Under the pieces are notes generated by a model. The model was not told where the DNA came from. It ran no database searches and saw nothing but the letters and a program-made list of their open reading frames with translations. A DNA stretch of 64,000 nt, from the NCBI GenBank assembly GCA_016748015.1, contig JAAOMT010000664.1, positions 1,298,047-1,362,046 on the forward strand. The letters are read 5' to 3'. This document shows, in pieces, positions 22,701-34,800 of the stretch. The stretch's first letter is position 1, and each line of letters begins with the position of its first letter. The stretch is from Geosiphon pyriformis (lineage: Eukaryota > Glomeromycota > Glomeromycetes > Archaeosporales > Geosiphonaceae). A program made the translations under genes and the position numbers.

Positions 22701-24484
22701 TTTTAGACTTGCAGGTTCTTGGTTGGGCTTCTCTGAATTCTTTGTAGTTTCCTGTCAAGCTGTGTGTTAGTCCAGTCAACAACTTTTTGGCTGGAATTGT
22801 AAAAATTTTTTTGAGTAATGAGCTTTTTTTGGCTAACAATCTTTCCAATGCCTTTTGCAGTTCAGGTCATTTTCCACTCTCATCAATTCTAGGTAGTTCT
22901 GAATATTTTAATTCTGTTCGCTCTCTGAAGCGTTTTGGGTTTGCTTTTAGTAATCAGCTTTTGGATAAGAGGGGCCATGTGCTAGATTGGAAGACCTTTT
23001 GTTGTTAGAAGAGATTGGACCCATGGGAACCCATGCCATGCTGGTTCTTGGTCACGTCTAAGTTTATGTTGGTTCAGAGCTTTTCTGCTTTCAGTTCAGC
23101 TGGTTTTGTTTAGTCTGTTGATATAAACATTTTAGATTCTGATGTGTTTTCTCTGGTGAAAGATGGGTTGCATGATATCTGGTCTGGTTATTTTGAAGTG
23201 TATACTGATAGATCTTTGAGGAATGCTGGCTCAGTTGATGCTGCTTGTGATATTGTTACATATTTTCTAGTTTTGGATAAGAGTATTGGTGTTATGATTA
23301 GTGGTCTATTGTCCTCTACTCTGGCTGAGTTGCAGACTATTGCATTGGCTCTTGAGTGTGTACTTTCCTCTTGTCATGTAATTTTGCATATTGATAGCCA
23401 AACTGCTATTGATGTTTGCTTATTGGAGTTGTCTTGTGCCATGCCTGATTTTCATAATTGGTGCTGGTTGAAGAGATGCCATATTTTCAATTTGGTTAAG
23501 AAAAAAGATCTCGAGATGGTTTGGATTAAGGTTAAGGGCCATTCTGGCATTTCAGGTAATGTCAAGACTGATTTGGTGGCTGGGAAAGCTGTTCAATCTC
23601 CCTTCTCTTTGTTGGCAGGAGTTTATGAACATTATTTGGTGGCTGAAAACATGACAATCTCTGACAATGCCTGCCACTTTGTAAGGGATATTTTTTAATC
23701 TATTAATCGTGTTCACTGGAAGGCTGGGCCTGGTGTGAGTGTGATACCTGTTGACTTGATTAAGTGTATAGACTGGATTTCTACTGCAAAGGTTTGGCAT
23801 CCGGACTCTCATATACTTGCTAAATTCACTGGTCGGAAAACTTCGAACTTGTGCTCATATTTGATAAAAGCTGTACACAGGCATTTTCCAGTAGCTGTTC
23901 AAAAAAAACTATATGATAAAGGTTATCCTAGTGTATTGTGCCTGCTGTGTGGTAAAGTGGAATTTTTTGACCATGCATTCATGTGCTCTTGGAATGTTGT
24001 TATTCGTAATGAGGTTTTAGTTGAGGCTTCTGCTCGTTGGGTTTCAGTGGCAGGTCTTTGTGACTCATTGTCTTCAGCTGTTTTGCGGATGTTGTCTGCC
24101 TGTTCTTTGAATGTTGGTTTGTACTCTATTGTGTGTAAAAACTTTGTGCTGAATGAATGATATGAAGAGACTCAAGGTTTATTTGATGATAAAAAGCAGG
24201 CTATTAGTGAGGTTGTCAATTTTGTTAGATTTGTGGCCGATTTACATTGTGTAAGAGCATGGTTAGTAAGGTCTAAGCACAGAGTGTGGATGGAAAAGAC
24301 TGGTTTGGTTGCTGATAGTGGAGTTGTTTCTGGTCTGTCTCATAATGTTTCTTCTATATTGTTGGGTGGAGTGGTTAGAATGTTAGGTGTGATTGAATTA
24401 TTTGCTGTTAACTTTGGTTATTATTTGCTGTGCTGTTTTTTTTCTGGTCTAAGTGGTGTTGTTAGTGTTATTATAGGTGTGTAG
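19755..24484 (+). pseudogene. ORF2: AP-like endonuclease, reverse transcriptase, RNase H (non-LTR copy 1)
   Basis: The frame opens at ATG 19755, overlapping ORF1 by 43 bp, and runs to TGA 21486. A one-base loss near 21570 (in ATTGAGACTGCCAGAAAA|TTTTG) moves it to another frame, which then stays constant to TAG 24482-24484 apart from stops at about 21655, 21926, 21950, 22229, 22745, 23006, 23111, 23696 and 24158. Domains: endonuclease (CNIRGINVP, VAETKLRS, GGNFNE, DMDHKSV), RT (GLPDGKAAGLSGIPNKLWK, VLQDMQKAYNSVGW, AFVNDTIW), RNase H (VYTDRSL, LAELQTIALALEC, HIDSQTAID), and a C-terminal cysteine-containing region (LCLLCGKVEFFDHAF). Catalytic Asp in GGDFN and FVDD is Asn here, and the Gly of TDGS is Arg. 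Confidence 0.85.
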
Positions 24485-24629
24485 TGTTGTTTGACTGGCC
24501 TGAGTGGCTAGCCATATGTAGTAAGTGTGTAAATTGTATTTAGTTTGGGTCACTTAGTTTGGCTTTTTGTACTAGATAGCAATTGGACTTCACTCAATAA
24601 AAGCAGGATTAAAAAAAAAAAAAAAAAAA
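24485..24629 (+). other. 3' UTR and poly-A tail of non-LTR copy 1
   Basis: This block (GACTGGCCTGAGTGGCTAGC, then ATGTAGTAAGTGTG, TTAGTTTGG, CACTCAATAAAAGCAGG and 19 A) recurs in reverse at 9360-9480, 31711-31830 and 38540-38630. That conservation identifies it as the 3' end used by the RT for priming, and makes it a convenient tag for counting copies. Confidence 0.8.
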
Positions 24630-25549
24630 TTTATGTTTAATTATAATATTTAACTTAAAATATACAATAATTATATTGTATTAAATAATAATAAAATTTT
24701 ATATATTAAATAAAAAAATATAAAACAATTAATATATTAAAATATAATATAATCTAATTATTATCTTAAATTATACAATAAAAACTATTATATAAAAAAT
24801 ATAATTTATGTTTTAACTACATATAATTAATTGATTAAATTAATTAAACTTATATTAAATATTTTTATTTTTATTTAATAATATAAATCCAATAATTTTA
24901 ACATAGTAAACTGAAATTTAATATAAAATTAAGATGATTATTATAATTAAAAACCAAAAAAAACCCAAAAACAAAATTAATTCAATTAATATTATATGTT
25001 TATTAAAATTAAATAACCAGTTATGTTTTAAATTATAAAATATTTATCTATAAAACTTTTTTTTTATATTTAATTTTAAACTTAAAATTGAATAAATAAA
25101 TTTTATTTTTGCTAATTATTAATTAATAATATTTTATATTTTATAAAAAGCATTAAATTTTATATTATATTTTATAATTTAATATTGTACTTTACAATCA
25201 TTAAATTTGATATTAAAATTTCAGTTTATAAGCTTTTTAATATGTTGAATTTTTGTTAACTTAGCTATTATTTAAAACTTTTTTTTAATAATTTTTAAAA
25301 AAGAATTTATTGTTTTGAATTTTTACAAATACATAAATAAATTAGTTTTTTTTAAAAAATAAGTATTTAATTAATATATATGTATATATTAATTTTTTAT
25401 AAAAACAATTATTTATTTAAAAATAAATAGAACAAACAGCAATGTTAATTAATAAAAACACAAGTAAAACATATTGAATTTAATTTAATCATTAACAAAA
25501 TCTTTGTGTATAGCATGAATTTTTTAGGTTACTTAAATTGTAATTCTTT
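24630..25549. other. AT-rich gene-free stretch
   Basis: Nearly pure AT sequence between the poly-A of the non-LTR element and the methyltransferase promoter. I see no open frame, repeat match or RNA gene. Confidence 0.5.
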
Positions 25550-25620
25550 TTCAAACGCGTGTCGCGTTAATTTTTGAACGCGCTACACTTTTCGCTTTAT
25601 ATTTCTTTTTCGCGCCGAGG
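25550..25620 (+). promoter_or_regulatory. CGCG-rich promoter with MCB-like and E2F-like sites
   Basis: In 65 bp directly upstream of the methyltransferase ATG there are four CGCG cores in otherwise AT-only surroundings: ACGCGT (25555-25560, the exact MluI cell-cycle box), TCGCGT (25562-25567), ACGCGC (25578-25583) and TTTCGCGCC (25608-25616, an E2F-like site). Such sites drive G1/S transcription of DNA replication genes in fungi (MBF) and in other eukaryotes (E2F). CpG is otherwise almost absent nearby, so retention suggests function. The factor is inferred, not shown. Confidence 0.6.
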
Positions 25621-28600
25621 ATGGCAAATTCTGCAAAACGAGATTCAATTTTTGGGTTAACCGTGGACTCGTCACAGATTGTTCTTGGCAATGATGAGCT
25701 AGGGATGACAACTCCTTCGAGAAGACAGCCCAAGTCTAATCAAATGTCACCTTGGCTTGATTTGGGGGTAATTATGGCCCACAAGGGTTTTTACATTTTT
25801 GGAACTTGTCTTCTACCACACGCCCATCGCATCTGCTGGGAAAACACTCAGGCGACAACTTTTTTTCAAAGCTTCTTTACTAACTTTAAAATAACTTATT
25901 CAACTTCTCACTTGGACGACAAAACCTATCTCTTCCCATCATTTTTTCCTTTAGGTTGAACCTATGGGCATCTTCGACAGGGAATCGGAGCCCGAAAAAA
26001 TGGAGGCTACTGTAGACAACCTTGGAGAGTTTGGGTCTAGGAAAAAAGGTGTACTGACGGTTTGTTTTTTCTTAATTTATATACGTAAAATAATCATTGT
26101 GAAAGTTATCAAAGGCAAATTTTACTTTAGGTGGCTCATTCTTCAAATGAATCTAATTTATCACAAAGAAACCATTATATTGATGAAATGCATTTTACCG
26201 TCGTATGTAACTCACCTGCTAAAAGTTTATTATGGATTCCTTACTAGCTATACATAATGGTGTTCTATTAATTTACAACTTTAATAGGAAACAAGGCGAA
26301 TGATTGACCTCAAGCAAAAGAAGGATGCTATGGAAGTAGATCATAATGAAGACCCCGTATCAATAATACCAACCGGAGAGAATAAATCCAATAAGAACTT
26401 TGAATATGTCGATTATCAAACCGATTTTATTAACCGCGGACATAATCAATTAGAATATGACCCCCAGCTGAATAATATAATACATATTCCTTATATAGAG
26501 TTAGGAAGCAAAAAAAGAAACTTGGTAAAGTTTTACCTTAATTCATCCCATAGGTTTAATAACAGAATTTTAAACCTTTCCTCACTCTGCAATTCAGTCA
26601 CCCCATCCCTTCGTCGAGATTCCTACGCGTAAGAAAACGAAAATTGGATTCGCCAACCCTAAGATAAAAGAAAATATCATGTCAGAATCTGTCATACTTT
26701 CCAAACTTGGCAAAAATTTGCCTAACGATCTCGAAAAAAAAGAAACACGACAAGTCGATATGTCTTTTTCGAGCGAGGAGGAAAAAAGTAAACTTAATTC
26801 CAGTTCAGAAATTGATTACAAGGAATTTGATTTATCTAATTTTGTAATTTACGATGAATTTTTTGAGGTAATTTATTTCTGGGGGATCTTAATATATTTT
26901 CTAAATTTAATTGAAATTTTATCTTTCAGTATGTAAATATAAGTGATCTACAAGAAGCTCATGATACCAAGATCTATTATTGGAATGGTATCGTCAGTCA
27001 AAATAATCAGAAAATCCAAAGTCTCTTGGTAATTAAATCTTTATTTAAAGCTCTTCATATTGAGCTCCTATTTTTGAAAATGGATAATGAATCCAAAACG
27101 CTCTAGATCGAGTTTACCGAGTTCTCTATCGGTGGATTTGGTGATAAAGAAGATGACGTTATAATTTGGCTTCGTTCTACAGTGGATCAAGATGTTTGGT
27201 ACAAGCTGGGTGAACCCCATATAGAATATGCCGCAATATATCACGGGTTTCACTGGAAGGCCATGTTGGCAAAATATGTGATAGATTGGGTGGATTCATG
27301 TGGGGATATAGAATTCGACGACTTTAGGGCCAAGTTTTATAACTGGCTTTCAGGAACACAAACACATAAAAGACAATATCAAGGATGGATATCTGCAATA
27401 AACGGCAAAACCGATTTTCGTTCTGTGATTATAACATGTGGTCGCTTCATATGGAACCAAGCCTTTAATCTTGCGCCCAGATATAAAAATATTAAACTTT
27501 TCAAGGGTAATAATAATTGTCTCCTTGGAATTTTCTCAATTAAACCTAATATGATTCTTCTCACCAGATATCGGGTATGCATACGAAGCCAATATTCCTT
27601 TACGAAAGGTAAGCTTTTTAAACACATGTTAGCGATTACTTTTTAAAGCTCTTAATAGATATCGGAATGATTGAATAGGCTGGATCATATGAAAAAACTG
27701 TCGTTACCCCAATTGTCCATCGTTGGTTTCAAGATCTGTTTCCCGAAAATCTGCGGATCGTAGGTAAAAACGATTTCTTACTTTGTTTAAAAATTCAATC
27801 CTATTTTCAAACTGTCTAATGTAAAATCATCAATTTAGAAAACATTGATTTCGATGTTCTTGAGGCAACAAGTATTGAACCTAAAATACCTGATACAATA
27901 GACGTCAACACAATCAAAACCATTGATCATATTAACAATTTGCCGATCTTCCAAGAGGAAATTTCAGGCGATAAAAGTTTGTTTGAAAAAGTTATTATTG
28001 ATAATGTAACATTTTGTATTGGGGACGTGGTTGAGTTAGATGCCACTGAAGAAGACAGTTGGACTAAGGGAGACAAGCGGTGGATTTGGTATTTATGTTT
28101 CTTGATTAAAAATATTTAATAATCAAATACTAACATTACTTTTTTTATTCAGTATGATCACCGAAATACAAAGAGATAAACGTTTCCCGGATCGTGGTTT
28201 TTTTCGAATGGTATGGATGTATTTCAGATCACAAACATTACTCTCAAATCTCGATCACGATTACCATCCTCAAGCCGACCAAGAATTGTTCTTCACCAAG
28301 CACTGCGAATGTCAAAAAAGACAACCACTTAGTAGCATAAAACGAAAAGTAATTGTGAATTTTGGTGTGTCATCATGTCCAAGTAAGGCAGTTCCAAGAT
28401 TGTACTTCAGGGTTTTTACATCTCTTCTGCATATGATCGACAATTATCTAATTTTAGAAAACGAGCATCATTACTTCTGCCGATACTATTATCGACACAA
28501 TGACGGTGACTTTGTCGCGTTTCCAACAATTATTCCTCCACAAGAATTAAAGACTGTTTGCGAATGTGGTATTCCAGAAAACTCAGAATGGCTAGAATTT

Positions 28601-30969
28601 CTCAAAAACTATGAAGTTGGGGATTGTGTTTTAATAGAGCCTCGATCTAATGATGTATTGAACTATTATACCGTGACCTGTATTGAGGAGATACTAATCG
28701 ATCAAGAAATCCTTAAACTAAGGAGATTCTACAGATGGGGGGAAATTGAAACCAAACCAGCGGTTTCCAAAAATCCAATAAATGAACTTTTATATTCCGA
28801 TTATATTTTTTTATACAAATTCTGTTCAGGAATGAAGCCATGTCATGTGGAATATTATAAATCATCTATTGAGCTTCCTGTTAACCTTCAACATCGAGGC
28901 GCTGGAAATCATGTAAAGTATCTAGTCTGAAAATTTTTTTTGCTATATTGTTATTGATACAATCATGGAATAAGAATTTTCTTTTAGTTCTTTTTTTCAA
29001 AAAAGTATTATCACGGGACAAAAAGGATAATACCATTGGATTCTGAGAATATCGCCAATCTTTTTCCGAATTACTCTTATAAAGTCTCTGGAATTGTTAA
29101 GCTAAGAGGTCTTGACCTTTTTTGCGGTGGCGGCTCCCTGGGGCGAGGATTTGAGGATGCTGGATTTGTCGATTGTCGTTGGTAGTTCTATTTACTGGTT
29201 TTCTTCAGCTGATTTTTGAATATCTATGTACACTATGAAACCATCATTTTAACCCATCATTTTTAAACAAATAGGGCTGTGGACAAATACGAGCCAGCTT
29301 TAAAAACTTACAAACAAAATTCTCATAATAAAAATGTTACAATTATTCATGAGAGTGTAAATAAAATATTAGAAAATGCAATTCTTGAGCGCGAATCAGA
29401 CGCCCCAACCAAGGTAAGAATAAGAGATTGCTGATAATTTCAAATAGTTAAATTTATTGTTAATTATAATTACCTTTCTAGGGTGAAGTCGATATTATTT
29501 TGGCTGGGTCTCCTTGCCAAGGATTTTCACGGATTAACAAGCACAAAGGAAATGATCAAAGTCGGGCAAACAATTCGTTAGTGACTTCTTTAGCCTCTTT
29601 CGTTGACCACTACCGTCCAAAATACGTCCTTTTGGAAAATGTGGCGTCGATGGCCCGAACTCCTGGTACACATTAGCCTTCCTCAATTTGCTCTTGATTT
29701 CCGAGCAAAAAATATTGATTCTATACTCTTCGGACATAAGTTTTTCTGCGGTTAATTGCTTGCCTTCTAGAACTGGGTTATCAAATCAAGTTTGGGCTTG
29801 TATCGGCAGAACATATGGGCTGTGCTCAATCTCGTTGTCGGATCTTTCTTTGGGGAGCTTCTACGAACGAAGTTCTTCCTGAAATGCCACCAGTCACTCA
29901 TACTCCCTCCAAGTTCTACCGATCATATGGTAGAACGTTACAACTACCTAGTTCTTTATCGTACGTTTCTTATTTACTTCTTCCTAATGAGCAGTATACT
30001 AAGTCATGAATAAATTTGTTAATACAATTCAGGTTGAAAGGATTAGAAGAAGACCCTTTGACGAGCTTCCCTTTAGTTTCTATCGAAAAACTAATAGGCG
30101 ACTTACCTCCTTTGGATAATGGTATCATTTGGCACCCCGAATATCCTGACCATCGAACTCATTCGATCAATTATTTGACAAAAGAAATATTACGCAGAGT
30201 ACCGGCCGAAGGCGGGGCTGATTATTATTTAGCCCGTGAACGACACACAATTTCCGAACTGTTTAATCACCCCGCATATGAGGCCAAAGTAAATCACGTC
30301 GAACAAAAATATAAATATTGCCAGCGCATAGATAAAAATGGGGTGTTCCCAACGATATGTACAAGTATGAGTAAGTAACTTAACTTAGTTCCCTTTATCA
30401 TTAGGATCCTCAAATAACCATAAATCTTTTTGCTAATAATGGTATTTTCTCCATTTTTCAGGGGCCAACGGATATGTAAGCAATAACCTTTTTATTACAA
30501 AATATTTGAGAGAGAACTTGTTCAATAAATCTGAGGAATTGGATTTTCAAAGGAACTCAAATTATTCAATTTTCGGGTATTTCATTTTATATCAAAATCT
30601 TAATTACATCAACTAGCATCCACAGGTGGTTCACTTTAACGAGCCACGATTAGTGAGCATCCGGGAAGCAGCTCGTGCACAAGGTTAATACAATAAATTA
30701 TTGTTAAGCGTAATCACATTTCATTTATCTATAATTATCTGATTAATAGGATTCTTGGAATCTGATATAATCTGCGGAACTATAGCTGATCAATATAAAA
30801 TTATCGGTAAATATGGTTGTTCTCCGAAATCTCAATCAAGCAATTTGTTAAAAGAACTTTAAACCATCACACAGGAAATTCTGTTCCAAGGAACGTGGCA
30901 TTCTCTTTGGGACTGCAATTAGGAAAAGCGATAACAAAACCCTGTCAGAATTGGTCTGACATAAATTGA
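25621..30969 (+). CDS. DNMT1-like cytosine-5 DNA methyltransferase (RFTS, two BAH, catalytic domain)
   Basis: Twenty exons join in phase to 1244 residues: 25621-25767, 25955-26059, 26131-26202, 26288-26524, 26598-26867, 26930-27028, 27107-27506, 27568-27608, 27679-27763, 27839-28088, 28153-28912, 28988-29181, 29275-29413, 29482-29665, 29771-29960, 30033-30370, 30462-30475, 30626-30683, 30750-30806, 30875-30969. The N-terminus is charged and low-complexity; an RFTS-like domain covers about 263-440 (NFVIYDEFFEYV, SIGGFGD); BAH1 about 540-700; BAH2 about 730-840. Catalytic motifs: I LDLFCGGGSLGRGFE (864-878), IV GSPCQGFS with Cys945, VI ENV (Glu985), VIII QSRCR (1014-1018), IX TSMRANG, X GNSVPRN (from 1214). 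No CXXC zinc finger is seen. It should methylate DNA in the nucleus, most simply as the maintenance enzyme. The stop is TGA. Closest named relatives are DNMT1 and fungal Masc2/DIM-2; the exact subfamily needs a tree. Confidence 0.93.
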
Positions 30970-31700
30970 AAATTGGTTAGGGGCTTAATTCAACAACTCT
31001 TATCAACTGCGATTTCATCTTCATTAACTAATCAAGTTCGAACTCTAGAAGTTTTTGCCAATTTGCCACTCAGATTCCCTTACCTACATTGCCCCAACCT
31101 TAGTATTTTAATCTACTGAATGGCTACTGAAATTTCACACATTCCACAGAATAAAATGTCCATTCAGAAGTCTTATATAGTGTAATTTGCGTTGGCGATA
31201 ATAAATTAAGGTTCCGAAAAACTTAAGAAATTATTTTAATTGGAGTTTTTTTATGAATTTGACGGAACTTTTGTAGTTTCTGTCTTGTTTATTTTTTTGT
31301 TTTATTTCTATTTTATCGTTATTAAAACTTTTAAATATTTTATTGTATTTATTTCTAATATTCAAATTTTTACTTTGATTGTTTTAAATTTAATACGATG
31401 TTTTAAAAGTATATGATTTTTTAATGTTTTTTATTATTTTTAGATTTAGAATAAAATATCAATTTAATATCAAGATTAAAAACAAAAAAGTCATGTAAAT
31501 ACTCAAATTTTTAATAATTTATTAATTATAAATATTGACTTATTTTTAATGATGTTAATTTAAGTATATAAGATTTTTTTTATTGCTTTAATTAAGTGTA
31601 ATCCAACCACTAATCTAAACTTTTAACAGACATATGTTTAAAATTAATATATAAATTATCTTTTTTTACATATAATGACTTTTTCATTATTATTATTTTT
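30970..31700. other. downstream region of the methyltransferase gene, then AT-rich DNA
   Basis: The first ~230 bp keep gene-like composition (likely 3' UTR and termination region, with AATAAATTAAG-like signals near 31198). After about 31230 the sequence is AT-rich with no feature until the 3' end of the next non-LTR copy. Confidence 0.5.
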
Positions 31701-31819
31701 TCATTATTTAATGAATATAACCCAACTACTATTTAGTATACAAAAACAAAATAAATCTAACTAAATGTGGCTCATACACTTACTATATGTAACCAGCCAC
31801 TCAGGCCAATCAAGGCAAT

Positions 31820-34800
31820 ACTACACACTTATACGAATTTTTGCACTATTGTTCACACTTAAAAAAAACAAAAGCACCTTATGCTGGCCAAAACTAACTA
31901 CCACTTTAGCCAACAAAAAACCAGACTTGTTATAAGAAACATTAAACAAGATTTCTTTATTATTAATTAGGCCATTTTTTTCTATATCTACTCTAAACTT
32001 TAATCTAAACAACTATAATTTACTATGATGCTTTAAATTAAATAACAAATAAAATTAATTACTATTAACATAGTTTTTTTTTTATTACCAAAGACTGTCA
32101 TAGTTTCATTAATTTAATTTTTAAAAACAAAACTTTTATATAAAATTTTATACAATCTAATATTAAAAATACTTAGAAAATAAACATACAGTACCAGTAA
32201 AAATAATAAAAAACAAGTCATTACCAAAGATTTTTACAATTTTATGTGACTAAGCAAGATATCAAAATATATAGAGACATCTTTTGAATACATAAAAACA
32301 TAATTAAACAGCTTAAAATTACCATATGTTAAGCACAAAACACTTAAGTAATTTATATTATAAAGTCTTTTTTTAATTGTAACTAACAGTCTTTTATAAA
32401 TTGTCTTTATTAAATACATATAAAAAACAGCTGAAGTTTTGCTGATAAAACTAAAAAGCATATGAAAATCTGAATGTTAAATCATAACAATATAATTTCA
32501 GTTTATGTTTTGAATAAGTAAGTTATTTAAAACACTAATACTAAGATTTGTTTTTTATTGAACATAACAAATAGTTCAATAAATATTACAAACAAAATAA
32601 CAAGTATTGTTCAACATAATTAAACTATTAGTCATAATGAATTTTTTTTGAATTCTAAAAAACATTAAACAAAATTATACTGTATTATATACAAAAATAT
32701 CTGTTCAATTATTTTCAGTATTTTCTAAATGGTTTTTAATTTTTACTTACTTTATTGTAATGTTTTTTAATCTAATTAAATTAGCCACATAATGTCTTTT
32801 TATCCAATAATTATTCTTGTAATTTGGTATATAAAATTAAAATTCCAAAATATATATATTTATAGCTACTTAACAGTCTATATATAAAACTACTAAGCAA
32901 AAAAAAACACACTCCATAACCAAAACAATTATCTGTAATTTGAATATTGTTAAAAACAGTAACTTATGTATTTTAATACTTATATTCATTTTAATTTCTG
33001 AAAAATAAGCTATTGCTTTACTAATTATCTTTACTGTACCCAAACTTTTTAATAAACTATCAGTATAAACATTTATTGTTTTTGTTCACAATTTATACAA
33101 ACATTTCCAAATATCTATAAAGTTTGTTAAATTAAAAAATATAAATAGCCATAATTAAAAGCAATCTTATTAGTATTAACAAAAAGATTATTTATATAAA
33201 CTAATACTTTTTTAAATCATATTGGCACTAAATTTCGAGAATTAAATTTTTTCCAATGACAAAAAGTTTTTTAATTTATAACCAATCTATGTTTGTCCAA
33301 TAATCTGTTTTCAAAGACTATATTAGAGCATTTTAAAAAACCAATCATCTTAAAGTAATAGAAATTATCTAAAATCCTAAATACCAAATAGTATTCAAAA
33401 TTATAAAATGTATTAAACAAATTATTGACTATAGAAATTTTAATATTCAAAAAAATTTTCATCACATCTACCAAAATATTATTTACAGAACTGACTTTTA
33501 ATTTAATTAGATATTGTAGTAAGTTTATAGATATCCAATCTAAAATCTGTAAATTCAAAAACCAGTACTTAAACAATTAGCCAAAAATTATTAAAGCATT
33601 AGCAAAACCAATCACTAAAACTACTTTTGTTCTTATTTGTATTTGTTTAAAAATTTTAATATATACTAAAATGATTAATATAAAGTTTTATTAGAAAAAT
33701 TTCTTAACAAATTGGTTTTAGATTTAAGTTTTTTATTATTATAATATTTCATTTTTAATATATATTCTTAAATACAAAACTGAATTATATGTAATAACTA
33801 ATTATAGATTATAAAACTACTAAAACCAAATATGAAAATTACTTACTTAATAATGCTTTCTTAAGAATCACATTTAAAAAAAACTTAATATCTAAATGCA
33901 TTTTGGCAAAACTTGGTTTTAACATATTTTTTGTTAACAAAAAAATACTCAAATATTTATAAAATTCACTATGCTTAATAATAAAAATTAACAAACTACT
34001 AATATATAATAAAGCACTTGTAATCTTTAGTTAATAGAAATAGTCATTGTTTTGTTATTGTTAATAAAAATATTATTAATCTTAAAAAATTCACTAATAA
34101 TATTCAAAATATATTGAGTTGAAACCTAATTATTTTTAATCTAAATTGTGTTATTAATAAAAGTACCAATTATAAAAAATAAAAATATCTTTTTATTAAT
34201 TTTGATTCTGTTTATTTTTATCATAAAATTTGTGTTAATTCTATACTTACACAAGTGTTTTTGCCTTTTTACTTTATACAAAAAAGAGTTGTAAAAAATT
34301 TTATACAAAAGTAACAAGAAAATTTCACCTTAATTCAGCTTATTATGTATTCTATAACTATTTAAAAAACCAAAATCAGTCATCATCCTATTGATTTTTT
34401 TTATGTGTATATTTTCAAAAATTTGTTACACATTTTGACATGTTTTAAATTAGCTCTTAAGTAATATTATCTAATTAAATCATATGTTTTATACATATCC
34501 TACAAAATCAACTAAAACTCTTAGCCCTTTTTTAGAGTATTTTTCATTATTGAACTAATAGTAAACACTAAAAACTAAGTTAAAGTACTCTTTAAAATCA
34601 AAAAATTATCACTATAAAAAACATCAAACTTACTATATATAGAAAAAATTTGATCTGAAAAAATCTTAAACAGAATTTTTTTAGTTATTTTAATTAGTAT
34701 AATAGGTTAAGTATTTATTAAAACATTATCTTACTTATAAGATTTAACAATTATCAAAACCTATATTTTTTTTCAAAGAATTAAAACATTGTTAAAAAAC

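Larger units (their letters stand above)
17790..24629 (+). mobile_element. near full-length non-LTR retrotransposon, family A copy 1
   Basis: About 6.8 kb with a short 5' leader, ORF1, overlapping ORF2 (endonuclease, RT, RNase H), a ~125-bp 3' UTR ending CAATAAAAGCAGGATT, and a 19-base poly-A tail (24611-24629). The layout and wording match the abundant fungal LINE-like proteins annotated in arbuscular mycorrhizal fungi. It is the best preserved copy in the window: one frameshift in ORF2 and scattered stops that are all TGA, TAG or TAA explicable by single C-to-T/G-to-A changes. The 5' boundary is approximate and no target duplication was identified. Confidence 0.88.
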
